From Cyanobium sp. ATX 6F1 (GTDB lineage Bacteria; Cyanobacteriota; Cyanobacteriia; PCC-6307; Cyanobiaceae), in the NCBI RefSeq assembly GCF_024346315.1, contig NZ_JAGQCS010000011.1, positions 1 through 64,000 of the forward strand: DNA of 64,000 nucleotides, written 5' to 3'. Below are positions 1-7,644 of this stretch, in pieces. The notes below the pieces were generated by a model. That model was not told where the DNA came from. It did no database searches and saw nothing but the letters and a program-made list of their open reading frames with translations. Both the position numbers and the translations under genes were made by a program. Each line of letters starts with the position of its first letter. Position 1 is the first letter of the stretch.

Positions 1-104
1 GAAGGACTTGGGCTTCTGCATGCCCCATTCTGGTGGCCAGACCCATTGCTGTCACTGGGATCTGGGCAGATTTATGGGCGTCTGTGGAGAGCTCGGCCGC
101 TGAT

Positions 105-626
105 CTACGCGCAACAGGCTCCTAGCGAGGTGGGGCTGCCGGGGTGGTCGCGGCAGATGTGGCCGTTACGCCAGCTCCAGATCCAGGGCGGCACCTGCAG
201 CAGCTGCTGGAGGTCGGGCCGCTCCCGGAGGCTCACGGGAGTGAACTCGGTGGCGTAGCTGAAGGCGGCATCCCGCTGGGCCTGGTTGAGCACCACGCTC
301 CCCTGGGGCCCCGACACCGAGCGGTGCAGGGTGCCGATCGGAATCTCCAGGGCCCCCATCGCCCGCTCCAGCTCCACCAAATGGTGGGGCTGATCCCACT
401 CGGGATTGAGCAGGATGAAGCGGCGCTGGCCGCTGAGCACCAGGTTGTGGTCCACCTGGTGACTGTGCCGATAGAACTGCGGGAACTCAGCGTCATCGGG
501 CGGCGAGGTGGCAGCTCCGCTGTGCAGCACCACATCGGTGCCATTGGCGTGGGGCACGCTGGCATCAAAGAACGTCACCTGCGGCGTTTCCCGGAACACG
601 TGGATCGGAACGAAGCGGAGCTTCAT
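105..626 (-). CDS. Cupin-like conserved protein
   Basis: A 173-residue protein that looks like a single-domain cupin. Histidines and acidic residues in the middle (around HSHQVDHN and the later IGTLHRS) resemble a beta-barrel metal site. No signal peptide or membrane segment is visible. The start is an ATG at 626. Nothing identifies the substrate; sugar-epimerase-like and dioxygenase-like cupins are both possible. It is separated from the leftward ABC-ATPase group to its right by a small hypothetical gene, so it may be co-transcribed with them. The fold assignment is inferred from motif spacing, and function is unknown. Confidence 0.6.
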   Translation of the reverse strand: MKLRFVPIHVFRETPQVTFFDASVPHANGTDVVLHSGAATSPPDDAEFPQFYRHSHQVDHNLVLSGQRRFILLNPEWDQPHHLVELERAMGALEIPIGTLHRSVSGPQGSVVLNQAQRDAAFSYATEFTPVSLRERPDLQQLLQVPPWIWSWRNGHICRDHPGSPTSLGACCA

Positions 627-684
627 GGCCCTGACCGGTGGCTACTCCACTGTTAGCCCCGCCGGGAGCGCAGCGCGGGAGAGC

Positions 685-903
685 TCAGTAGGAGCTTTCC
701 TCCCCCAGCAACGCATCGATGCAGCAGCGGGCTGCCTCCAGGGCGGTCTCGGGGCTGGGCCAGGGGCCCTGGTTCAGCTGACAATGCAGATCCACATCGG
801 CCACGTGCCCGGCGGGATCGCCGATGTGCACGTCCCAGCCGCCCTCCAGGGGCTGCAGGGTGAGCGCATAGCCGCGGTGATGCAGGGCCTTGGCAGGGTC
901 CAT
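685..903 (-). CDS. Small conserved hypothetical protein
   Basis: About 72 residues from an ATG at 903, beginning MDPAKALHHRGYAL and ending in GEESSY. The open frame extends further upstream, but that part overlaps the ABC ATPase gene and has no protein-like character, so the internal ATG, 13 bases after the ABC stop, is preferred. The pattern of tryptophans and acidic residues (GGWDVHIGDPAGHVADVDLH) suggests a small globular beta-rich protein. It is probably translated together with the ABC ATPase upstream. No family is recognised. Confidence 0.55.
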   Translation of the reverse strand: MDPAKALHHRGYALTLQPLEGGWDVHIGDPAGHVADVDLHCQLNQGPWPSPETALEAARCCIDALLGEESSY

Positions 904-916
904 GGGGCGCGTCCGG

Positions 917-1813
917 CTATTCCGATGATGACGGCGGCTGAACATCTGAGCTGCATTCGCCCGCCGGCAGCACCTGGCGGTAGCCCCCTGCCGACACAAC
1001 CTGTAATGGCGTGTCGAACAACGTGCTCAAGGGACCGTCCTGCAGCAGCGCCCCGGCGGGGCCATCGCCCACCACCGCCCCCCGGCGGAGCAGCACGCAA
1101 CGGCTGATCTCGGGGATGATCGCCTCAATCTGGTGGGTCACCAGCAGCAGGGTGGTGCCGGAGCGGGCCAGATCACGCAGGATCTCCAGCAGCTGATGGC
1201 GGGAGCGCAGGTCGAGGCCATTGGTCGGTTCATCGAGCACCAACACCTCGGGATCGTGCACCAGGGCCCGGGCCAGCAGGACGCGCCGCTTCTGACCATC
1301 GGAGAGCTGGGCCAACGGGCGCTCGGCCAGATCCCAGAGGGCCAGCTGGGCCATCAGCTCCCGCACGCGCTCGCGCTGGGCGGTTGTGGGCTGCTGGCTG
1401 CGGCCGATCCCCACCGAGCCGAAAAACCCCGAGAGCACCACATCAAAGGCGCGCACGCGTCCGACATAGCCGATCTGCAGATCGGTGGAGACAAGGCCGA
1501 GGCGCGCGCGCAGGTCCCAGAGGTTCACGGTGTCGCTGCCGAAGATCCGCAGCGCCGAACCGGGCTTGACCAGCGGGTAGAGCTCACGACCAAGAAGCTT
1601 GATCAGGGCGCTCTTGCCGGCCCCGTTGGGGCCGAGCACCACGGTGTGCTCACCCAGGTGCAGGCGCAGGTTGAGGTTCTCGAAGACAAGGCGTGGGCCC
1701 AGGTAGGCGTCCACGGCCTGGAGCTCGAAGTAGGGGGAGGGGGAGGTCAAGACCGGCGGTGAGCTGTTGCGAAGCCTATGGGCCAAGGCAAGAACCCACG
1801 GACTTGATAGCAT
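917..1813 (-). CDS. ABC transporter ATP-binding protein
   Basis: A single ABC nucleotide-binding domain of about 298 residues. Walker A (GPNGAGKS) lies near residue 62, the ABC signature (LSDGQ) near 171 and Walker B (VLVLDEPT) near 192, followed by the switch histidine in VTHQ. It resembles single-domain ATPases of the ModF/metal-uptake type. No permease lies next to it, so its transport role, if any, is unknown. The ATG at 1813 lies inside the palindrome at 1804-1822; a TTG at 1822 or a later TTG is also possible. Transcription of this gene and of the divergent antitoxin could therefore affect each other. Confidence 0.85.
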   Translation of the reverse strand: MLSSPWVLALAHRLRNSSPPVLTSPSPYFELQAVDAYLGPRLVFENLNLRLHLGEHTVVLGPNGAGKSALIKLLGRELYPLVKPGSALRIFGSDTVNLWDLRARLGLVSTDLQIGYVGRVRAFDVVLSGFFGSVGIGRSQQPTTAQRERVRELMAQLALWDLAERPLAQLSDGQKRRVLLARALVHDPEVLVLDEPTNGLDLRSRHQLLEILRDLARSGTTLLLVTHQIEAIIPEISRCVLLRRGAVVGDGPAGALLQDGPLSTLFDTPLQVVSAGGYRQVLPAGECSSDVQPPSSSE

Positions 1814-1822
1814 TGCTATCAA
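1804..1822. promoter_or_regulatory. Palindromic operator of the FitAB-like toxin-antitoxin operon
   Basis: Perfect 9-base inverted repeat around a single base: TTGATAGCA, T, TGCTATCAA. It ends 15 bases before the antitoxin ATG. Ribbon-helix-helix antitoxins of this type usually repress their own operon from such a site. It also covers the likely start of the divergent ABC gene. Confidence 0.75.
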
Positions 1823-1837
1823 ACGTGAACACTGGCC

Positions 1838-2074
1838 ATGGCTGACCTACTGGTGCGTGGGGTTGACGACGCCATCGTGCGGGCCTTGAAGGAGCGAGCT
1901 GGAGCCCACGGCCGCAGCGCCGAGGCGGAGCACCGCGCCATTTTGGCGAGCGTGCTCCAAAAGCCCCCACGGCGCAGCCTGGCGGAGTTGCTCGCAGCCA
2001 TGCCGGATGCAGGCCTGGATGCAGATTTCGAGCGATCCTCCAGCGACCGCGCACCGAACGATGTTTTTGGTTGA
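1838..2074 (+). CDS. FitA/VapB-type ribbon-helix-helix antitoxin
   Basis: 78 residues. The N-terminus (MADLLVRGVDDAIVRALKERA) has the short beta strand and helix of FitA-like Arc/MetJ-fold antitoxins, and the acidic, flexible C-terminus is typical of the toxin-wrapping tail. It is followed by a PIN toxin gene that overlaps it by 14 bases. It is expected to neutralise that toxin and to repress the operon through the palindrome just upstream. Start at the ATG at 1838. Confidence 0.85.
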   Translation: MADLLVRGVDDAIVRALKERAGAHGRSAEAEHRAILASVLQKPPRRSLAELLAAMPDAGLDADFERSSSDRAPNDVFG

Positions 2075-2489
2075 CACCAACGTCATCAGCGAAGCGCGCA
2101 AAGGGCCGCGTTCCAACACCGGCGTCAGGGATTTCTTCACGACCTGCACAAAGGAAGAGCGAAGGCTCTTTCTGGCCTCGATCACGGTGGGCGAACTGCG
2201 CCGAGGCATCAGCTTGATCCGCTATCGCGGCGATGAAGTCCAGGCCCAACGGTTGGAGGTCTGGCTCTCTGAGGTGCTGGTCAACTTCGGATCCAGCATC
2301 CTCAGTTTCGATGGCGAGGCCGCCCAGGTGTGGGGGGAGTTGCGGGTACCCCATCCCGAACATGCGCTCGACAAACAGATCGCGGCGATCGCCCTGCTGC
2401 ATGACCTGACGGTGGTGACCCGCAACACGGTTGACTTCAACGGCACCGGGGTGAACCTGCTGAATCCCTTCCAGGTCACTCCCCGCTGA
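2061..2489 (+). CDS. FitB/VapC-type PIN-domain toxin
   Basis: 142 residues from the ATG at 2061, beginning MFLVDTNVISEARK. The open frame runs further upstream, but the PIN fold starts here and this ATG overlaps the antitoxin by 14 bases. Acidic residues expected for a PIN nuclease are visible: D5 in VDTN, the glutamate of ISEARK and D in the HALDKQIAA stretch; VVTRNTVDF near the end is also typical. PIN toxins cleave RNA, often tRNA or rRNA. The gene looks intact, as does its antitoxin. Confidence 0.88.
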   Translation: MFLVDTNVISEARKGPRSNTGVRDFFTTCTKEERRLFLASITVGELRRGISLIRYRGDEVQAQRLEVWLSEVLVNFGSSILSFDGEAAQVWGELRVPHPEHALDKQIAAIALLHDLTVVTRNTVDFNGTGVNLLNPFQVTPR

Positions 2490-2523
2490 GATGTCCCTCC
2501 ACAGTGGGAGCCCCCATGCCCCC

Positions 2524-2896
2524 TCAGGCCAGCGCCTCCTGGTAGAGCCACTCATCCTGGGCACCGCGGCCGAAACGGTAGCGCTCCTTGAGCACACCGC
2601 TGCGGCCTCGGCGGCTCCAGCGGGCTTGGAAGGCACCGTTCCAGCAGCTCCCTCCGCCGCTGGCGCTCACTGCTGCCAGGTTCCGGGTGGGTACGCAGCA
2701 GGTGATCGATCTCCCCGGCCTCCACGCCGGCCAGGGCGAAAGCGCTGTAGCGCGAGCGCATCAACTTCTCGGCCGTTGAGGTCAACCGCTGGCCGCGGAT
2801 CAACGGCGCGCAACAGGCAACATAGGCCCCGCCGCCGCAGGGGCAATCCTTCGGCAGCGGGGAGGCAGAGGCAGCAAAGCCCTGGGCCACAGGCAA
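2524..2896 (-). pseudogene. YchJ-family (UPF0225) gene with internal deletion and frameshift
   Basis: The N-terminal half has the YchJ SEC-C-like start (KDCPCGGGAYVACC) and the LMRSRYSAFALA motif, and runs to a basic stretch near 2642. The frame then changes: in another frame the sequence resumes as GAFQARWSRRGRSGVLKERY and ends WLYQEALA before a stop at 2524, matching the YchJ C-terminus. The middle strands of the domain, roughly 25-30 residues, are missing. This is a real decayed gene or an assembly error. No ATG is visible; TTG at 2896 or GTG at 2890 could start it. Confidence 0.7.
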
Positions 2897-3023
2897 CGGG
2901 AACGCCTGCTCAGTCTGGGCTGGAGGCAGGCGACCAGGGCCGGCGGAAGGGTGGCAATGACTACAGGAGCCTCAAATCTGGCGATTAGGCTCCCCATGGC
3001 CTGATCGATGGAATGAACCACTG

Positions 3024-5186
3024 GTGTGGATGCGTCGCCTCTCCAGGGATTCAGCCAATCAGCTGAGCATCAAATCAAAGCTGATCCTGATGCTGCTGCT
3101 GGTGAGCGGCTTTTCCACGCTGATCTCAGCGGCCCTGGGCTATCGAAGCGGCCAGATCAATCTCACCAATCGGGTCTTCAATCAGCTCACCAGTGTTCGA
3201 GCTTCAAAGGCCTATCAGATCGAATCCTATTTTCGGAACATCCAGAATCACACGCAGACCTTGAGTGAAGACCTTTCCATCGTTGCTGCCGTCGAGCAGT
3301 TCGATGCGGCCTTCAAGCAACTCAAAGGTGTTGCCGAGCCGGCCCAATCAGACCGGGCCTTGGAGACGTACTACCGCAAGGAATTCCTACCAAGGCTGGA
3401 TAAATACCATGCCGGCACTCCGAACCTTCCCGCCTATCTGGCCAATGACCCGGCCACGCGCTACCTCCAGTACAACTACATTGCGGCCAATCCCAATCCC
3501 GTAGGAAAAAAGCAGCAACTCGCCGCCGCCAAGGATGGCAGCGGCTACTCCCAGGTCCATGGGCGCTATCACCCGATCTTTCGCAACATCGTCGCCAAGT
3601 TCGGCTACTACGACATGTTCCTGATCAACCCCCAGGGACAGATCGTCTACACCGTTTTCAAGGAAACCGATTACGCCACCAACCTTGAGAATGGCCCCTA
3701 CAAGGACAGCAATCTGGCCGAGTTGGTGCGTCAGGTGATCGCCTCGAAGGAGAAGGGCTTCACCCGGCTGGTCGACTTTGCCGCCTATGCCCCCTCCTAC
3801 GGCACACCCGCTTCCTTCATCGCCGCTCCGATCTACAACGGCTCCAAGTTGGTGGGCGTTCTGGCCTTTCAGTTGCCCGTCGACGAGATCAACAACGTGA
3901 TGACCGGCAACCAGGACTGGAAAGAAGATGGACTGGGGAAATCAGGCGAAACGATCCTGGTGGGCCAGGACAACCTGATGCGTTCGGCCTCGCGCTTCTA
4001 TCTGGAGGATCCCAAGGCCTTTCTGGCGCAGTTGCAGTCCCGCGGCATGAAGGAGGACGCGATCGCACGCCTGCGCCAGTTCAACACCACAATCCTGCAG
4101 CAGCCGGTGACCAGCCCAGCGGTGACCAAGGCGATCGCCGGTGGCTCCGGAACCCTGCAGGTCGTCGACTATCGCGGCGTGCCGGTGCTGAGTTCCTATG
4201 CGCCACTGGCGATCAAGGGTTTCGACTGGGTGATCCTCTCCCAGATGGACCTGGCGGAGGCCTATGCACCGATCCATGCCTTCCAGCGTCAGATTCTGAT
4301 CACCGTGACGCTGCTGATCCTGCTGGTCACCCTCCTGGCCATGGCCCTGGCCCATCTGTTCGTGAAGCCTGTCCAGCAACTGATCGAGAGTGCCCGCAAG
4401 GTCTCTTCCGGCGAACTCACGAGCATCCCGGAAGTGAATTCCAAGGACGAATTCGGTGAGTTGGGTCGATCCTTCAATGCCGTCGTGCAGAGTCTCCAGA
4501 CTCAGACAGCGCTGGTCGATCAAAAGAACCATGAGAATGAGCAGCTGCTGTTCAGCGTCTTTCCGGCGGCGATCGCACGGCGGCTGCAACGGGGTGAAAC
4601 CCAGATCGCCGAAGACGTCACCAACGTGGCGGTGCTGTTCGCCGATCTCAAGGGATTCTCCAAACTCTCTTCTTCGCTCACGGCCTATGAGTCGGTGGCG
4701 ATTCTCAACGATCTGGTGGGTTCCTTTGATGATCTAGCCGAACGATTCGGGCTGGAGAAAATCAAGACGATCGGCGACAGCTATCTGGCGGTCTGCGGCC
4801 TCTCGGTGCCCTATCTCGACCATGACAAACGGGCCCTCGATTTCGCCATCGAGATGCTCGGCATCCTGCGCCGTTTCAACCTCGAGCGGGGCTTCTCGCT
4901 CGGCATCCAGATCGGCATCCACTCCGGCGACATTATTGCCGGCATCGTCGGCAAGAGTCGAGTCGTCTATGACATCTGGGGCGTAACGGTGAAACAGGCC
5001 CATGGCCTCAGCCAGGAGTGTCCATCCGGCAGCGTTCTCGTTTCCGAGGTGGTGCATCACCGGCTCGAGGATCTCTACCAGTTCGAGCTCATCGCCGCAT
5101 CAACCAATGGTCAAAAGTCTCAGCAGGCCTGGCGGTTGACGAGCAGCACCGTGCCAGCGGTCGGCGAGGTTCTCTCCGAGCCATGA
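3024..5186 (+). CDS. Membrane receptor with Cache-type sensor, HAMP and class III cyclase-like domain
   Basis: 720 residues: first membrane helix at about 19-41, a large Cache-like outer domain to about 420, second helix about 421-444, HAMP about 446-500, and a class III nucleotide-cyclase domain from about 535 to 700. Metal-site aspartates are present in FADLKGFS (near 540) and IGDSY (near 584), as is the lysine in EKIKTIGD. The final catalytic segment reads YDIWGVTVKQAHG where active cyclases have WGDTVNxAxR, so the adenine-reading Asp and the catalytic Asn and Arg are replaced. Activity is therefore doubtful. Its stop overlaps the ATG of the channel gene. GTG at 3024 or ATG at 3030 may start it. 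Confidence 0.85.
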   Translation: MWMRRLSRDSANQLSIKSKLILMLLLVSGFSTLISAALGYRSGQINLTNRVFNQLTSVRASKAYQIESYFRNIQNHTQTLSEDLSIVAAVEQFDAAFKQLKGVAEPAQSDRALETYYRKEFLPRLDKYHAGTPNLPAYLANDPATRYLQYNYIAANPNPVGKKQQLAAAKDGSGYSQVHGRYHPIFRNIVAKFGYYDMFLINPQGQIVYTVFKETDYATNLENGPYKDSNLAELVRQVIASKEKGFTRLVDFAAYAPSYGTPASFIAAPIYNGSKLVGVLAFQLPVDEINNVMTGNQDWKEDGLGKSGETILVGQDNLMRSASRFYLEDPKAFLAQLQSRGMKEDAIARLRQFNTTILQQPVTSPAVTKAIAGGSGTLQVVDYRGVPVLSSYAPLAIKGFDWVILSQMDLAEAYAPIHAFQRQILITVTLLILLVTLLAMALAHLFVKPVQQLIESARKVSSGELTSIPEVNSKDEFGELGRSFNAVVQSLQTQTALVDQKNHENEQLLFSVFPAAIARRLQRGETQIAEDVTNVAVLFADLKGFSKLSSSLTAYESVAILNDLVGSFDDLAERFGLEKIKTIGDSYLAVCGLSVPYLDHDKRALDFAIEMLGILRRFNLERGFSLGIQIGIHSGDIIAGIVGKSRVVYDIWGVTVKQAHGLSQECPSGSVLVSEVVHHRLEDLYQFELIAASTNGQKSQQAWRLTSSTVPAVGEVLSEP

Positions 5187-6667
5187 ACACTTCCTCGCCT
5201 CTCTTGATGTGGGGGATCGGCCTGGCGATCGGCTTTCCCCTGCTCACGATCCTGCTGGGCGAACTGATCCATCGCCTGAAGCGACGGGGTCTGGCGATTG
5301 CGAGCACGGTTCGACTGGTGCGCGATGTGCTGCTGCCGATCCTGGTGCTGCTGGTCTTCCTGCAGCACCTGCTGATGGTCGACCCCAGCGGCCGCCTGTT
5401 CAAGGCCGTCGAGACGGTGTTCTGGGTCTGCGTGATCCACGCCGCCCTTTCCCTGCTCAACGTGATCCTGTTTGAGCAGGCCGAGGCCGACACCTGGCGC
5501 TCAAGGGTGCCGAAGCTGCTGATCGATCTGGCGCGCCTGTTTCTGATCCTGCTGGGTAGCGCCTTCGTGCTGGCCACGGTCTGGAACGCCGATCTCGCTG
5601 GCCTGGTCACCGCCCTGGGGGTGAGTTCGATCGTCATCGGCCTGGCCCTGCAGGACACGCTCGGCAGTGTGATGTCAGGGATTGCGCTGCTGTTCGAGCG
5701 CCCGTTCACGGTGGGGGACTGGCTGGAGGTGGGCGGCGTGGTGGGCCAGGTGATCGACATCAACTGGCGCGCCGTGAGGTTGCTGACCCTGGAGCAGGAG
5801 ATGGTCGTGATCCCCCACAAGCTGATCAGCAGCGAGATCATCCGTAATTTCACCAAGCCCAACAAGATCCACGCCGAACGGATTCAGATCGGTTTTTCTT
5901 ACAACGATCCGCCCAACCTGGCCCGGCAGGTGCTGAAGAGCACGGCCCTGGAAACCAAGGGCATTCTGCTCGATCCAGAGCCCGATGTGTTCACGCTCGC
6001 CTATGCCGACTTTGCCGTGTCCTATGAGGTGAAGTTCTTCATTCGCGATTACGGCGATGTGGAGCAGATCCGCGAACGTTTCATGACCAGGGTCTGGTAT
6101 GCCGCCAAGCGCAACAACCTCTCGATTCCTTTTCCGATCCGCACCGTCTACAACTACCACGGGCCCACGAGCCAGCAGAAAGGCATCGCCAAGAAATTCA
6201 ACGAAAGCCTGCAGGCCATTCCCTCCTACGTTCCGATCAATCGCGAGGAGAGCAGCGCCGCCACCTCAACAACAGGCATCGCCCTGCAGCATTTTGCCGC
6301 GGGCGAAAAGGTGATCCGCCAGGGGCGTATGGGCAATGAGCTCTACATCATCGTCGCCGGCCAGGCGGTGATGTCCACCCGGGATGAAAGCGGCGAGGAG
6401 CTGGAGTTACTTGCCCTCAGAAGTGGTGAGTTCTTCGGCGAGATGAGTCTGTTTTCCGGTGAACCCAGCGTCGTGACCATCGCCGCCAGCAATGACCTGG
6501 AGGTGATGAAGCTCCCAGCGGCGGTGGTCAATCAGATGATCGATCGCCAGCCCAGCTTTGCCCGCGAGATCGGCCAGATCCTCGAGATCCGCCGCCTGGC
6601 GATCCAGGAGACGAAACAGGCCCACCGGCAGTCGCTCCAGGACCAGCAGGCGGGCCAACGCACCTGA
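5183..6667 (+). CDS. MscS-family channel with C-terminal cyclic-nucleotide-binding-type domain
   Basis: 494 residues from the ATG at 5183, which overlaps the stop of the cyclase-like gene (ATGA); the frame is open upstream but shadows that gene. Four or five membrane segments fill residues 5-170, with an MscS pore and beta domain (GVSSIVIGLALQDTLGSVMS, then VGDWLEVGGVVG). A cNMP-binding-type domain spans about 365-460, with GEFFGEMSLFSGEPSVVTI. This architecture is that of bCNG channels. The arginine that normally holds the nucleotide phosphate (in a GEPRSAT-like motif) is absent; the sequence reads GEPSVVT. The channel may answer another ligand, or only membrane tension. Confidence 0.85.
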   Translation: MNTSSPLLMWGIGLAIGFPLLTILLGELIHRLKRRGLAIASTVRLVRDVLLPILVLLVFLQHLLMVDPSGRLFKAVETVFWVCVIHAALSLLNVILFEQAEADTWRSRVPKLLIDLARLFLILLGSAFVLATVWNADLAGLVTALGVSSIVIGLALQDTLGSVMSGIALLFERPFTVGDWLEVGGVVGQVIDINWRAVRLLTLEQEMVVIPHKLISSEIIRNFTKPNKIHAERIQIGFSYNDPPNLARQVLKSTALETKGILLDPEPDVFTLAYADFAVSYEVKFFIRDYGDVEQIRERFMTRVWYAAKRNNLSIPFPIRTVYNYHGPTSQQKGIAKKFNESLQAIPSYVPINREESSAATSTTGIALQHFAAGEKVIRQGRMGNELYIIVAGQAVMSTRDESGEELELLALRSGEFFGEMSLFSGEPSVVTIAASNDLEVMKLPAAVVNQMIDRQPSFAREIGQILEIRRLAIQETKQAHRQSLQDQQAGQRT

Positions 6668-6686
6668 TGGATGGGTCCCGCCACCG

Positions 6687-6860
6687 ATGAGCCCTCTGTT
6701 CGCCTGTGCAGGTTGTGGTGTTCGGATCGAACGCTCCATGCGCCTCTATCTTGGGCAGAAGGGGCATGTGCTCTGCTCCACCTGCAAGGACAAGCTGGAG
6801 GCTGATCCGCCCGCTTCAGCGGCGCCAAGCGATCTGCGGAGCCAGCCGCCATCGGGCTGA
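6687..6860 (+). CDS. Small zinc-ribbon-like protein
   Basis: 57 residues from the ATG at 6687: MSPLFACAGCGVRIERSM, then GHVLCSTCKDKLEA. Two CxxC pairs 20 or so residues apart suggest a single treble-clef or ribbon zinc site. It lies 19 bases after the MscS gene in the same direction, so it may be the last gene of that operon. No partner or function is known from the sequence, and the gene is short enough that spurious translation cannot be excluded. Confidence 0.5.
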   Translation: MSPLFACAGCGVRIERSMRLYLGQKGHVLCSTCKDKLEADPPASAAPSDLRSQPPSG

Positions 6861-7022
6861 AACGGAGGAGTGAAGCGCGCCTGGGGCGCGGATGGATGAT
6901 CGCAGGCTCCCTCAACTCCTTGCTGCGATCACCCGATGCTGGGCAGAGCAGATCAACCGCGTCGCTCCCAACAGCTTGATCAGCGCGACCATCACCCCCT
7001 GGGCCCAGGACCCGCCGGCCGC

Positions 7023-7604
7023 TCAGCGGTACACCGAGCGACCATCCCCAGGAAGCAGCGTGAGGCTGGAGGGATCAATGCGCCAACCGGCGCTCACCTC
7101 CACCTCCTGGTCCTCCCCAACGCCCCACAGCTCCGCCGCCAACAGCCTCCCTTCGCTGCCGACGTAGTCGGCGAAGCGACAGCTGCCCGGGCGGCGGTTC
7201 ATCGTGCGGGCTGTGGCTGTCACTGTGGCCTTGCCCTGCTCCCGCAGGGTATAGACCTGGCCCTGCCAGGTCAGCTCGGTGGGCAGGGGCTGGAGCAGGT
7301 GTGCGTCCACCGTCTCCAGCCAGCTCACCTCCAGCCAGTCGTCCTCGCAGACCACCAGCCAGCGCGCGTCCTGGCGGTCGCGGACCAGGTACTCGAGCCA
7401 TTGGAAACCGTCCTCCTCGTAGACCAGCCGGTCCTCCACCACCCAGTCGCGGGCGTCGGCCTGCACGATGTCGCCCAATTGCAGATCAAACAAGGTGCGG
7501 TCCCGCAGCGGCAGCGGGCGCGCTCCGAGCCGCCGCCGCGAGCGCTGCAGCACCAGCACGACCGCGGCCACCGCCACCAACAGCAGCAGCAGAAAAACGG
7601 CCAT
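7023..7604 (-). CDS. DUF4178-type membrane-anchored protein
   Basis: 193 residues: one N-terminal membrane helix (MAVFLLLLLVAVAAVVLVL) followed by a soluble domain with the DUF4178 look (LQLGDIVQADARDWVVEDRLVYEEDGFQWLEYLV, later WLEVSWLE). Families of this kind are found beside membrane-bound spermidine-synthase-like proteins and DUF350 proteins, which is the arrangement here. The gene follows the aminopropyltransferase-like gene by about 40 bases on the same strand and is likely in its operon. Role unknown; an envelope-associated function is inferred from the neighbours. Confidence 0.75.
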   Translation of the reverse strand: MAVFLLLLLVAVAAVVLVLQRSRRRLGARPLPLRDRTLFDLQLGDIVQADARDWVVEDRLVYEEDGFQWLEYLVRDRQDARWLVVCEDDWLEVSWLETVDAHLLQPLPTELTWQGQVYTLREQGKATVTATARTMNRRPGSCRFADYVGSEGRLLAAELWGVGEDQEVEVSAGWRIDPSSLTLLPGDGRSVYR

Positions 7605-7644
7605 GCGGACCCAGGCAACGGCGCAGATTTCAGGCTATCGGGGC

